Source of the DNA: Arenibacter troitsensis
GTDB lineage: Bacteria > Bacteroidota > Bacteroidia > Flavobacteriales > Flavobacteriaceae
Assembly: GCF_900177645.1 (NCBI RefSeq)
Contig: NZ_FXAO01000003.1
Span: 515,938-579,937, forward strand
DNA length: 64,000 nucleotides
Reading direction: 5' to 3'
Under the pieces are notes generated by a model that was not told the origin of the DNA, did no database searches, and saw only the letters and a list, made by a program, of their open reading frames with translations. The position numbers and the translations under genes were made by a program. Position 1 is the first letter of the stretch. Every line of letters begins with the position of its first letter. Below, one piece after another: positions 47,309 through 57,876 of this stretch.

Positions 47309-48352
47309 TCAGCGGTTTATCTTTTGACTGTTTATCCATCGGATGTACTGTTCTTTATTGCGGTTATGCTGCGCCAAAGTCTTTGCAAACTTGTGATAAC
47401 CAAAATCTTCCACATTGGCTACAAAGTAATAATAATCGTGCTTTTCGGGATTTAAAACAGCGTCTATGGCCGAAATATCGGGCATAGCAATTGGTCCTGG
47501 AGGCAAACCTGCATACTTATAGGTGTTATAGGGCGAATCCAATTCCAAATCCTTATATAACACTCTTTTTATTATGGTATCAAAATTACCTGTATGTAAT
47601 TTAACGGCATAAATCACTGTTGGATCGGCCTGGAGCAACATGCCCTTGGACAATCGGTTTAGATACACCCCTGCCACCCTGGGACGCTCATCTACTTTTG
47701 CCGTCTCCTTATGCACAATGGATGCCAAGGTAATCACCTGCGAGGGGTTTAAGCCCAGGGATTTCGATTTCGCAATGCGTTCATCGTTCCAAAACCTCTT
47801 GTATTCCTTTAACATCCTTTCCCTAAAACCCTCTGCCGAAGTATTCCAGAAAAACTCATAACTGTTGGGAATATACATTGAAAGTGCCGTTTTATCGTTA
47901 AACCCGTTGGCTTTCAGAAATTCAGACTCTTTAAAGACACTCAATAAAGCCGTACTATCCGCCTCGATCTGAAAGGAAATTCTACCCGCTAGATCCGATA
48001 GGCTCTCCTGATTGTTAAAAGCAACTTTTACGGGAATATTGCCACTTCTTAGCGAATTGACAATATCGTTATTGCCCATCCCCTTTTTTATGGCATATTT
48101 CCCTGCTTTTACATTGGCGCTATAGCCCTTTTTATCTGCCGCAGATTCAAACGTATTCAGATCCTTCAAAAGCGGCTCCATAATTGCCTTAACTTCTTCG
48201 AAATCCGAATTTGACGGAATAAATACATAGGCCACTTCGTTGTTAAATTGCGTGTTGGGTACAAAGAAGGCCCTATAGACCATATAAGCGAATGCACCAC
48301 CCACCAACATTCCAGCAATAACGATAACCAGTAAAATTTTCTTTATATACAT
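47309..48352 (-). CDS. mltG: Endolytic murein transglycosylase MltG
   Basis: Cuts nascent glycan strands at the inner membrane. 347 residues. N-terminal TM helix (ILLVIVIAGMLVGGAFAYMVY), LysM-like fold (about 40-130), then the YceG domain with VITLASIVHKETAKVDERPRVAGVYLNRL near 225, where E is catalytic, and MLLQADPTVIYA and LPPGPIAMPDISAIDAVLNPEKHDYYYFVA. Its ATG overlaps the upstream GNAT stop by one base. Confidence 0.95.
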   Translation of the reverse strand: MYIKKILLVIVIAGMLVGGAFAYMVYRAFFVPNTQFNNEVAYVFIPSNSDFEEVKAIMEPLLKDLNTFESAADKKGYSANVKAGKYAIKKGMGNNDIVNSLRSGNIPVKVAFNNQESLSDLAGRISFQIEADSTALLSVFKESEFLKANGFNDKTALSMYIPNSYEFFWNTSAEGFRERMLKEYKRFWNDERIAKSKSLGLNPSQVITLASIVHKETAKVDERPRVAGVYLNRLSKGMLLQADPTVIYAVKLHTGNFDTIIKRVLYKDLELDSPYNTYKYAGLPPGPIAMPDISAIDAVLNPEKHDYYYFVANVEDFGYHKFAKTLAQHNRNKEQYIRWINSQKINR

Positions 48353-48876
48353 TAGCCGTTCATCTTTTGAAACAAGATTTCATTTTTAAAAGCTCCATTG
48401 GAGTAAATCCAATCCTTTTTTATTCCAACTTTTTCAAACCCCAATTTTGAGAACAAATGTATGCTAGGAGCGTTTTCTTCCAAAACATTTGCATAAACTT
48501 GTCTCATTCCCAATACCGAAAAGGCATAACTGGTGAGTATCTCTACGGCTTCAGTGCCAACCCCTTTATTTCTATTTATCTTCTGATTTACAACAATTCC
48601 CATTCCCACTCTCAAATTTTTTGGGTCAAAATCAAATAGATCTATTAAACCCAACACCATACCTTTTAGATTGCAAATACACAATCTCAACTGCTTTACC
48701 TCATAAATATCCTTATGGGCATTTTCCAGGTAAAGTTGTAACACGTGTTTGGAATAGGGTGAAGTGGTGCCACTTATTTCCCAAATCTCGGGATTATTCT
48801 CCAAATCATATAGAAAATCCAAATCCTTGGGCTCCATGGCCCTCAGGTAAATCTGCTCCCCTTTAAGACTCCACAT
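48352..48876 (-). CDS. RimJ/RimL-type GNAT acetyltransferase
   Basis: 174 residues. IYLRAMEPKDLDFLYDLENNPEIWEI at the N-terminus is typical of the Acetyltransf_3 subgroup (RimJ/RimL, SpeG-like). GMVLGLIDLFDFDP, the CoA loop VNQKINRNKGVGTEAVEIL, and NAPSIHLFSKLGFEKVG near 150 follow. Substrate unknown. It starts 14 nt inside the dapF 3' end and couples to mltG. Confidence 0.9.
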   Translation of the reverse strand: MWSLKGEQIYLRAMEPKDLDFLYDLENNPEIWEISGTTSPYSKHVLQLYLENAHKDIYEVKQLRLCICNLKGMVLGLIDLFDFDPKNLRVGMGIVVNQKINRNKGVGTEAVEILTSYAFSVLGMRQVYANVLEENAPSIHLFSKLGFEKVGIKKDWIYSNGAFKNEILFQKMNG

Positions 48877-49645
48877 TTATCTCCCCTTTAAAAACGAGTT
48901 TAGCAGGACCTGTCAGCCATATTTGATCGTAGCCATTTGCATTGCTCCTAAACTTCACTTGAAGATTACCACCAGGGGTAACAATCTTAACTAAATCCCT
49001 GTTTGTCTTGCCCGAATGGTACATGGCCAAGGCAACGGCGGTAACTCCTGTGCCACAGGAAAATGTTTCATCTTCCACTCCCCTCTCATAAGTTCTTACG
49101 TTAAAGGTATCTTCCGCAGTCTGATCCACAAAGTTGATATTGCTTCCCTTTTCACCGTACAAACCATAGCGAAGCTTGGCACCTTCCTTGCGGACATCAA
49201 AATCCTTAAGTCCGTCAACCAACTGAACATGGTGTGGGGAACCAGTATTGAGAAACAAGGAATTGGACTTTTCCTTTATTTCCCCAACATTCTGCATCTC
49301 CAAACTAACGATACCGTTTGCTATTGTTGCATTATGTAGTCCATCTACCGCCATAAATGATGTGTTTTGGTCAACAACCCCCAAATAATGGGCAAAGGCC
49401 ACAATACATCTGCCTCCATTGCCGCACATGGTACCCTGCCTGCCGTCCGAATTATAATAGACCATTTTAAAATCCGTGTCCTCGTCATTTTCCAATAAAA
49501 TGAGTCCATCGGCACCAATGCCAAATCTTCTATCGCATAAAAAAGAGACCAGCCCAACGTTTTCCTTAGGAAAGAACTCCTTGCGATTATCAATCATGAC
49601 AAAGTCGTTTCCAGTTCCTTGGTATTTAAAAAAATTCAGTAGCAT
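48863..49645 (-). CDS. dapF: Diaminopimelate epimerase DapF
   Basis: Interconverts LL- and meso-diaminopimelate for peptidoglycan and lysine. 260 residues. FFKYQGTGNDFVMIDNR (4-20), the first catalytic cysteine in GTMCGNGGRCI near 78, and the second in ERGVEDETFSCGTGVTAVALA near 205. Head of the dapF-GNAT-mltG unit, which groups envelope functions with dapA elsewhere in the window. Confidence 0.96.
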   Translation of the reverse strand: MLLNFFKYQGTGNDFVMIDNRKEFFPKENVGLVSFLCDRRFGIGADGLILLENDEDTDFKMVYYNSDGRQGTMCGNGGRCIVAFAHYLGVVDQNTSFMAVDGLHNATIANGIVSLEMQNVGEIKEKSNSLFLNTGSPHHVQLVDGLKDFDVRKEGAKLRYGLYGEKGSNINFVDQTAEDTFNVRTYERGVEDETFSCGTGVTAVALAMYHSGKTNRDLVKIVTPGGNLQVKFRSNANGYDQIWLTGPAKLVFKGEINVES

Positions 49646-49661
49646 ATTGTAATTTATATAG

Positions 49662-49669
49662 CAAATATA
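49662..49669 (-). promoter_or_regulatory. -7 element of the dapF operon
   Basis: On the minus strand TATATTTG(C) matches TAnnTTTG, about 17 bp before the dapF ATG. No TTG stands at the usual distance. Confidence 0.5.
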
Positions 49670-49771
49670 TAATTTTATTAAGGTTTTATTATCAGTTAAA
49701 AACTCGTTAAAGCCAAATAATTGCTATAGAATTGTGTTAATTTTACTTGAGCAAATTAAAAAAATGTTTTT

Positions 49772-51166
49772 ATGAAGAAATTTGGAAGTTTATTATTGGT
49801 CTCTGTTTTTGCAGGTGCTATTACTTTAGGTGCTTACAAACTTTTTTTAGAGAAACCAAATTATGCAGTAATACAGGAAGACAACGGGGCTCAGTTGATT
49901 TCAACTAGCTATACCCCAACTTCGGCCAAGGGTGCAGGCATTAACGAAGTAGATTTTACTATGGCGGCAAAGAACACCGTAAATGCAGTGGTACACGTTA
50001 AAAATGTAGCCACCAGTAAGGGCCCGTCCAATATAATGGAATTTTTCTACGGATATGGCGGAAGTCAAACACCTCAGGTAGGTACTGGTTCGGGAGTAAT
50101 TATCTCTCAGGACGGTTATATTGTTACCAATAACCACGTAATTGCCAATGCCGATCAACTGCAGGTTACTCTAAATAATAATAAAACCTACGATGCCGAA
50201 TTGATCGGCACCGACCCTAATTCCGATATTGCCCTGATTAAAATAGATGTGGACAGGCAATTGCCTTATCTAGCTTTTGGGGACTCGGACAACACCAAGG
50301 TGGGTGAATGGGTTTTGGCGGTAGGGAACCCTTTTAATTTAACATCTACGGTTACGGCCGGAATCGTTAGCGCCAAGGCTAGGGCATTGGCCAGTTTGGA
50401 TCAGTCATTTATTCAGACCGATGCGGCCGTAAACCCTGGGAACAGTGGTGGAGCGTTGGTAAATACCAATGGCGACCTTATTGGCATCAACACGGCCATT
50501 ACCTCTCAAACAGGTTCCTATGTAGGGTACTCCTTTGCGGTGCCCAGTAACATTGCAAAAAAAGTAGTGGAGGACATAATGGAATACGGAAACGTCCAGA
50601 AGGGAATTTTAGGTATCAATACGGTTCCTATGAACAGTCCGTATGCCGTTGAAAATGGCATCAATGAAATTGACGGGGTCTATATAGCTGGCGTTGAAGA
50701 GGATTCAGGTGCCTATGACGCAGATTTAAAAGAAGGAGACATTATTAAGAACATAGACAATGTTGAAATTCACAAATTTTCAGATCTAATAGGCTATATA
50801 GCTTCCAAAAGACCCGGCGACGAGCTTTTGGTTACAGTGTTGCGCGGTGATGAGAGAATGGAATTTCCGGTCATGCTTAAAGAACGGCAAACAATCATTA
50901 TTCCTGTTTTGGGCTTTGAAGTTAAAAACCTGACTGAGGATGAGAAGAAAGCCTTTAAGACTAAAAAAGGGGTTAAAATTATAGGAGTGCCCGAAACCTA
51001 TAGAAATTATGGATTTGAAGGCAAAGTTTTGCTTTCCTTTGGTGATGAAGAAATCAACAATATCCAGGATGCCAAAACCAAGTTCGGTAGAATTTCTAGG
51101 TACGATAGGGCAAGTATTACCATGTTGAATAAAAAAGGTGAAAAAGAACGGCTGATAATACAATAA
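49772..51166 (+). CDS. HtrA/DegP-type periplasmic serine protease
   Basis: 464 residues. N-terminal signal/anchor (KKFGSLLLVSVFAGAITLGAY). Trypsin-like domain with a complete triad: His in IVTNNHVIANAD near 121, Asp in DPNSDIALIKID near 152, Ser in NPGNSGGALVN near 224. A PDZ domain near 270-365 (GVYIAGVEEDSGAYDADLKEGDIIKNID) and a second, degenerate PDZ-like region to the end. Degrades or refolds damaged envelope proteins. Ends with a strong terminator. Confidence 0.95.
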   Translation: MKKFGSLLLVSVFAGAITLGAYKLFLEKPNYAVIQEDNGAQLISTSYTPTSAKGAGINEVDFTMAAKNTVNAVVHVKNVATSKGPSNIMEFFYGYGGSQTPQVGTGSGVIISQDGYIVTNNHVIANADQLQVTLNNNKTYDAELIGTDPNSDIALIKIDVDRQLPYLAFGDSDNTKVGEWVLAVGNPFNLTSTVTAGIVSAKARALASLDQSFIQTDAAVNPGNSGGALVNTNGDLIGINTAITSQTGSYVGYSFAVPSNIAKKVVEDIMEYGNVQKGILGINTVPMNSPYAVENGINEIDGVYIAGVEEDSGAYDADLKEGDIIKNIDNVEIHKFSDLIGYIASKRPGDELLVTVLRGDERMEFPVMLKERQTIIIPVLGFEVKNLTEDEKKAFKTKKGVKIIGVPETYRNYGFEGKVLLSFGDEEINNIQDAKTKFGRISRYDRASITMLNKKGEKERLIIQ

Positions 51167-51187
51167 AAACCCATGCACAAAATAAAA

Positions 51188-51214
51188 AGCGCTCTGAAGG
51201 GAGCGCTTTTTTTA
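51188..51214 (+). terminator. Intrinsic terminator of htrA
   Basis: AGCGCTC (51188-51194), loop TGAAGG, GAGCGCT (51201-51207), then a T-run. Begins about 20 bp after the htrA stop; flanking A and T runs could make it act on both strands. Confidence 0.9.
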
Positions 51215-51285
51215 TACCATAAATTTTTACGAAAACGTTTGAAATATATACTTTTACCCAAAATCCAACAAATCAAGATCAACCT

Positions 51286-52734
51286 ATGAGCGCTATTAAA
51301 CTTTACGAAAAGGAATTGGCCTTTCAAGCAGACAGAAGGAAAGCTACCACCGAGTTCATTAAAATTGCAAGTGATTTATGGTACGACAAGTCCATAGAAA
51401 TTGTTCTTTTTAAAAACCAGGTCATAGACAAAAACGTGAGCGACATTATAAACCTACATGAATATGCCTGCGAATTTGTTCAAAAGCCAATATCCATATT
51501 CGATTCGGTCGAAATATTGCGAACTATCAATGATATACAGCTACCTCCTTCAAAATTGGATATAGGCAAACTTACCTATGAATATCATTCGGATGAGAAT
51601 AATTATAGCAATGTAAAAGCCTTTGCCCTGGACAAGCTAAAAAGTGCCAATTCCAGAAACGGGATAACACCCAAAGATGTGGTATTATATGGTTTTGGTC
51701 GAATTGGTAGATTATTGGCCAGGGAATTAATGGCCAAAACCGGCAAAGGAAATCAGTTGAGGCTAAGGGCGATAGTTACCCGAGGTACACTTACACCGGA
51801 AACTTTGGAAAAGAGAGCCAATTTATTGCGAACAGATTCGGTGCATGGACAATTTATGGGAACTGTGGACATAGACTTTAAGAACAAAGCTATGTACATT
51901 AATGGAACAACTGTACATATAATAGAGGCCGATAATCCTGAAGACATTGATTACACCCAATACGGAATTGCCAATGCACTGATAATAGACAACACAGGGG
52001 CCTTCAGGGACAAAGAAGCCTTAAGTAGACACTTAAAATCCACAGGTAGCAGCCAGGTACTGTTGACAGCTCCAGGCAAAGAGATTCCCAATATAGTCCA
52101 TGGGGTTAACCATATGGAATTTGATCCGGACACCAACAATATATTTTCTGCCGCCTCTTGTACTACAAACGCAATAACCCCTATCCTGAAAGTGGTGGAT
52201 GATTCTTTAGGAATAAAAAAAGGACATATAGAAACCATCCACGCCTATACCAATGATCAAAATTTGGTTGACAATATGCACGGGAAATACAGACGTGGCA
52301 GGGCGGCAGCCCTAAATATGGTCATAACGGAAACCGGCGCAGGAAAAGCAGTGGCCAAGGCCCTTCCGCAACTAATGGGCAAATTGACATCCAATGCCAT
52401 TAGGGTACCGGTGCCCAATGGATCTTTAGCGATATTGAATTTGGAGATCAACAGCAAGACTTCAAAAGCGGCATTGAACACCATAATTAAGAAATATGCC
52501 CTGGAAGGCGATTTGGTGGAACAAATAAAGTATTCCTTAAGCAATGAATTGGTTTCAACAGACATTGTTGGGACTTCTGCACCTGCCATTTATGACAGTA
52601 CTGCAACCATTGTATCGGAGGATGGAAAGAATCTAGTACTATATATTTGGTACGATAATGAATTTGGCTATTCCCACCAAGTAATCCGCCTTGCCAAATA
52701 CATTGCCAAGGTTCGCAGGTACACCTATTATTAA
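51286..52734 (+). CDS. gap: Glyceraldehyde-3-phosphate dehydrogenase, long form
   Basis: 482 residues, about 140 more than canonical GAPDH. The first 125 residues are a helical extension with no NAD motif. Then VVLYGFGRIGRLLARELM near 136, NTGAFRDKEALSRHL, the catalytic cysteine in SAASCTTNAITPI near 291, HAYTNDQNLVDNMH, and GRAAALNMVITETGAGKAVAKALP. The C-terminal WYDNEFGYSHQVIRLA is intact, so it should be catalytically competent. Long forms of this kind are known in Bacteroidota. Role of the extension unknown. Confidence 0.93.
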   Translation: MSAIKLYEKELAFQADRRKATTEFIKIASDLWYDKSIEIVLFKNQVIDKNVSDIINLHEYACEFVQKPISIFDSVEILRTINDIQLPPSKLDIGKLTYEYHSDENNYSNVKAFALDKLKSANSRNGITPKDVVLYGFGRIGRLLARELMAKTGKGNQLRLRAIVTRGTLTPETLEKRANLLRTDSVHGQFMGTVDIDFKNKAMYINGTTVHIIEADNPEDIDYTQYGIANALIIDNTGAFRDKEALSRHLKSTGSSQVLLTAPGKEIPNIVHGVNHMEFDPDTNNIFSAASCTTNAITPILKVVDDSLGIKKGHIETIHAYTNDQNLVDNMHGKYRRGRAAALNMVITETGAGKAVAKALPQLMGKLTSNAIRVPVPNGSLAILNLEINSKTSKAALNTIIKKYALEGDLVEQIKYSLSNELVSTDIVGTSAPAIYDSTATIVSEDGKNLVLYIWYDNEFGYSHQVIRLAKYIAKVRRYTYY

Positions 52735-52875
52735 AATTTTATCAATATATAATAATATACTAAATTGTGGGTTATTCTATTTAGTTAAGACGCTTGGTAT
52801 CCTTTTTTTAATAATTGGGATTATTAAAGTATTTTAGCCCTCTCTAAATCATTATTAACAATAAGAATTACATAA

Positions 52876-53496
52876 ATGAAAATTTCGAAATTACTCTTTA
52901 TCGTAATGGCTCTATTGTCATTTAACCTACACTTTGCACAGGAATCCGAGGAGGACGATAAACTTTCCTTGGACCAGGGGCCCATTAGTTCCCAATTCGA
53001 ATATATCTCCCAAAAATCAGGCAATTACAGGGCCGACGGGGTAAGATATGAAGTGGTAAAGGAGTTTAACTTGGGAAAACTCAGGCAAAATGTGTTGGAT
53101 TCTATCAATGCATTCAACAAAAAAGTGAATGAGCTCAATGGCACCATTGCAGGACATGTTGCAACGATTGAATCGCTGAACAAAAAACTGGAAGAGACTA
53201 CCAACAACCTTACCCAAGTAACCGAAGAGAAGGATAGCATGTCTTTCCTAGGTATTCTGGTGGCCAAAAGCACCTACAATTTTATTCTTTGGACCATTAT
53301 AGCGGTGCTTTTACTGTTTTTATTATTTTTCATCTATAAATTCAGAAATAGCAATATTCTTACCCAGGAAGCCAAATCCACGCTTGCAGAAGTGGAAACC
53401 GAATATGAGGATCATAGAAGAAGGGCATTGGAAAGGGAGCAAAAAATTAGTAGACAGCTTCAGGACGAGATCAACAAGCATAAAAAATCCAAATGA
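52876..53496 (+). CDS. Membrane protein with signal peptide, coiled coil and single TM helix
   Basis: 206 residues: signal peptide (LLFIVMALLSFNLHFAQ), acidic SEEDD start, a periplasmic coiled coil (about 85-125: VNELNGTIAGHVATIESLNKKLEETTNNLTQV-like heptads), one TM helix (FILWTIIAVLLLFLLFFIYKF, about 139-159), then a charged cytoplasmic coiled coil ending KKSK. Database homologues in this position are commonly labelled tRNA (guanine-N1)-methyltransferase, but no methyltransferase motif is present; the label most likely leaked from the neighbouring trmD. Function unknown. Confidence 0.85.
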   Translation: MKISKLLFIVMALLSFNLHFAQESEEDDKLSLDQGPISSQFEYISQKSGNYRADGVRYEVVKEFNLGKLRQNVLDSINAFNKKVNELNGTIAGHVATIESLNKKLEETTNNLTQVTEEKDSMSFLGILVAKSTYNFILWTIIAVLLLFLLFFIYKFRNSNILTQEAKSTLAEVETEYEDHRRRALEREQKISRQLQDEINKHKKSK

Positions 53497-53534
53497 TCTT
53501 ACGTTAAACGTTTGGATTTTTCCGAATGAAATTT

Positions 53535-53566
53535 AAAAAGCTCCTATTTTAGGAGCTTTTTCCTTT
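53535..53566 (+). terminator. Intrinsic terminator between the TM protein and trmD
   Basis: AAAAAGCTCCTA (53535-53546) pairs perfectly with TAGGAGCTTTTT (53550-53561) around a 3-nt loop. It is symmetrical, so either strand may use it. Confidence 0.85.
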
Positions 53567-53680
53567 AGTCCCGTAGGCAATGGCAATCAATCCAAACAAA
53601 ATAGCTCCAAGGATTGTGTCTATTTTTACTACTTTTGAGCCCGCCCTATAAAAGGCATTAACTGTTACCGATTTTCCCAT
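53549..53680 (-). CDS. Candidate 43-residue membrane peptide divergent to trmD (uncertain)
   Basis: A minus-strand frame from ATG 53680 to TAA 53549. It starts [19 protein letters not shown] and continues into one hydrophobic helix ([18 protein letters not shown]) and a GKSS end. Its ATG and the trmD ATG share bases on opposite strands. The helix resembles the last segment of LysE-type exporters, so it may be a relic C-terminus rather than a gene. I see no promoter. Low confidence. Confidence 0.3.
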   Translation of the reverse strand: MGKSVTVNAFYRAGSKVVKIDTILGAILFGLIAIAYGTKGKSS

Positions 53681-54356
53681 GCGAATAGATATAATTACCG
53701 TAGTTCCAGAAATACTTAAAAGTCCCTTTGAAGCTTCCATTTTAAAACGAGCTATAGATAAAGGGGTTGTTGAAGTGCATTTGCACAATTTAAGGGATTA
53801 TACGGACAAAAGTTACAATCAAGTAGATGATTATCAGTTTGGGGGCGGCGCAGGAATGGTCCTGATGATAGAGCCCATTGACAAATGTATTTCAACCTTA
53901 AAAAGTCAAAGGGAGTATGATGAGGTCATCTATATGACCCCTGACGGAAAAACTTTGAATCAGAAAATGGCCAATAGCTTGTCTTTATTGAATAATGTAA
54001 TTATACTTTGTGGCCACTACAAGGGTGTGGACCAGCGCGTAAGGGACCTATTTGTTACCAAGGAGATATCTATAGGCGACTATGTCCTTTCCGGGGGCGA
54101 ATTGGGAGCTGCCGTGCTATGTGATACGGTCATTAGATTAATACCGGGAGTATTGAACAATGAAACCTCGGCGCTTACCGACACCTTTCAGGATAATTTA
54201 CTAGCTCCGCCTGTATATACCAGACCAGCCGAATATAAGGGCCATAAAGTACCGGATATTCTATTGAGCGGGAATTTTCCGGAAATAGAAACATGGAGGG
54301 AGGACGAAGCGTACAAAAGAACGGAGCAGCTTCGCCCGGACCTACTTAATGACTGA
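53679..54356 (+). CDS. trmD: tRNA (guanosine(37)-N1)-methyltransferase TrmD
   Basis: Methylates G37 in tRNAs reading CNN codons, preventing +1 frameshifts. 225 residues, SPOUT trefoil-knot fold: [21 protein letters not shown] at the start, [18 protein letters not shown] near 52, the knot [12 protein letters not shown] near 108 and [21 protein letters not shown] near 130, and [20 protein letters not shown] at the end. Separated from rplS by a 242-bp gap. Confidence 0.96.
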   Translation: MRIDIITVVPEILKSPFEASILKRAIDKGVVEVHLHNLRDYTDKSYNQVDDYQFGGGAGMVLMIEPIDKCISTLKSQREYDEVIYMTPDGKTLNQKMANSLSLLNNVIILCGHYKGVDQRVRDLFVTKEISIGDYVLSGGELGAAVLCDTVIRLIPGVLNNETSALTDTFQDNLLAPPVYTRPAEYKGHKVPDILLSGNFPEIETWREDEAYKRTEQLRPDLLND

Positions 54357-54370
54357 GTTTGGAACCTATG

Positions 54371-54378
54371 TATCTTTG
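54371..54378 (+). promoter_or_regulatory. Possible -7 element in the trmD-rplS gap
   Basis: TATCTTTG matches TAnnTTTG but no TTG stands 19 nt upstream. If used it would give rplS a leader of about 215 nt. Confidence 0.25.
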
Positions 54379-54501
54379 GCCTGCCTAGGCACGAAATTGG
54401 GGAACGGGAAATGTTTGATTACCATTGGTTTCACTTAAAGGAATAAAATATATTAAGACGGTTTTTCTGAAGAATTTTAATGATAAAAAACGCTTAATCA
54501 C

Positions 54502-54531
54502 TTGTAAGTTATAAATATTAGATTAATTTTG
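54502..54531 (+). promoter_or_regulatory. Bacteroidota promoter of rplS
   Basis: TTG at 54502-54504, 19-nt spacer, TAATTTTG at 54524-54531: a complete consensus. The predicted leader of about 60 nt contains an imperfect hairpin (CAAC 54545-54548 with GTTG 54569-54572; ACGA 54554-54557 with TCGT 54561-54564), a candidate site for L19 feedback. Confidence 0.75.
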
Positions 54532-54598
54532 CACTCCATTATATCAACCTCTGACGATAATCGTGAAAGTTGGTTTAAGTAAATCATAATAAAAAACG

Positions 54599-54949
54599 AT
54601 GGAAGAGTTATTAAAATTTGTAGAAAACGAATTTATTCCTAAAAAAGATTTTCCAAACTTTTCAGCTGGGGACACTATTACTGTGTACTATGAAATTAAG
54701 GAAGGTGAAAAAACAAGAACACAGTTCTTTAAAGGTGTTGTTATTCAAAGAAGGGGAACTGGAGCTACCGAAACATTTACTATCCGTAAAATGTCTGGTA
54801 CTGTAGGTGTTGAGCGTATTTTTCCAATAAATATGCCAGCACTGCAAAAGATAGAAGTCAATAAAAAAGGTAAGGTTAGAAGATCACGTATTTTCTACTT
54901 TAGAGGTCTTACCGGTAAAAAAGCTAGAATTAAAGAGGTCCGCTCTTAA
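54599..54949 (+). CDS. rplS: 50S ribosomal protein L19
   Basis: 116 residues, typical length. FSAGDTITVYYEIKEGEKTRTQFFKG near 21, VVIQRRGTGATETFTIRK near 47, GVERIFPINMPALQKIEV near 71, and the basic C-terminus KGKVRRSRIFYFRGLTGKKARIKE. L19 sits at the 30S-50S interface. Here it has its own promoter and terminator, so it is expressed separately from trmD, with which it often shares an operon elsewhere. Confidence 0.97.
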   Translation: MEELLKFVENEFIPKKDFPNFSAGDTITVYYEIKEGEKTRTQFFKGVVIQRRGTGATETFTIRKMSGTVGVERIFPINMPALQKIEVNKKGKVRRSRIFYFRGLTGKKARIKEVRS

Positions 54950-54967
54950 TAAGCTTTTGGAATATAT

Positions 54968-55004
54968 AAAAAAGCATCCCTACCGTGGTAGGGATGCTTT
55001 TTCA
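54968..55004 (+). terminator. Intrinsic terminator of rplS
   Basis: An A-run plus GCATCCCTACC pairs with GGTAGGGATGC plus a T-run over a 2-nt GT loop, about 20 bp after the rplS stop. Confidence 0.92.
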
Positions 55005-55215
55005 TTTATAAACATTTGTTCAAAACAATAGTTCATAATATGTTGATAATAAAATTGTTACAAAATTTGTTTATTACATAAAATTTCCCTAATTTTAAAA
55101 TGTGGCTGGTAATTCGTTAGGCGGATTAATGAATGTCACATAGAGTTTACGTTCTTTATCTCATTGTTATTTGTCCTTCTATAATGTTTTGCATTATAGA
55201 TTGCATTCTAGCTAT
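55005..55215 (+). other. Gene-free stretch between rplS terminator and orphan promoter
   Basis: AT-rich, no open frame of note and no full promoter consensus. It is the first part of a 687-bp gap before icd. Confidence 0.4.
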
Positions 55216-55245
55216 TTGACTTGCTTCTGTAAGTTGATAGTTTTG
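55216..55245 (+). promoter_or_regulatory. Complete promoter with no downstream protein gene
   Basis: TTTG/TTG ending at 55218, exactly 19 nt, then TAGTTTTG at 55238-55245: a full match to the Bacteroidota consensus. Transcription would start near 55251. The next protein start is about 385 bp away, behind a terminator. Confidence 0.65.
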
Positions 55246-55250
55246 TGAGT

Positions 55251-55492
55251 ATTGTGATATTATTGATGTAACATCTAGGTTGTACATCAAAAATACCAAA
55301 TATTTAAACATTGAGGAGAAACAGCTTTATCACTTGGTTGCAGAATTAAGGGTAAAATGTTTCAAACGTTGAAATAGCGACGCAAATGCAATCAATGGTT
55401 GCCGTTTTGTAAAAAACAAAACAACAAGTTTGTAAACTATTTCTAGAAAGCCATATCAAGGTAGTTATACAATGATATGGCTTTTATTTTTT
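55251..55492 (+). ncRNA. Candidate structured RNA of about 240 nt (unidentified)
   Basis: Bounded by the promoter above and an intrinsic terminator. Successive stems are visible: GATGTA/TACATC (55265-55270 with 55283-55288); AAACATT/AATGTTT (55306-55312 with 55356-55362); TTTCAA/TTGAAA (55360-55365 with 55369-55374), which competes with the previous stem; GCAATC/GGTTGC (55388-55393 with 55397-55402); GTTTTGT/ACAAAAC (55404-55410 with 55416-55422); AGTTT/AAACT (55427-55431 with 55434-55438). Longest reading frame is about 30 codons from a TTG, with no ATG. Could be an sRNA, a 6S-type RNA or an attenuator for icd; I cannot assign a family. Confidence 0.5.
55447..55492 (+). terminator. Intrinsic terminator in the rplS-icd gap
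   Basis: AAAGCCATATCA (55447-55458) pairs with TGATATGGCTTT (55473-55484) over a 14-nt loop, followed by a T-rich tract. No protein gene ends nearby, so it must end the candidate RNA. Confidence 0.8.
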
Positions 55493-55498
55493 ATATAA

Positions 55499-57856
<2,358 letters not shown>

Positions 57857-57876
57857 ACGAATTTCTTTCATATTTA

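Noticed and set aside
55264..55370. Roughly 30-codon frame inside the candidate RNA (TTG start, ending VKCFKR)
   Set aside because: No ATG and very short; the dense hairpins fit an RNA better, although a leader peptide cannot be fully excluded.
55251..55492. Direct assignment of the candidate RNA as 6S RNA
   Set aside because: The 5' and 3' halves do not form the long closing stem with a central bubble expected of 6S; only local hairpins are seen.
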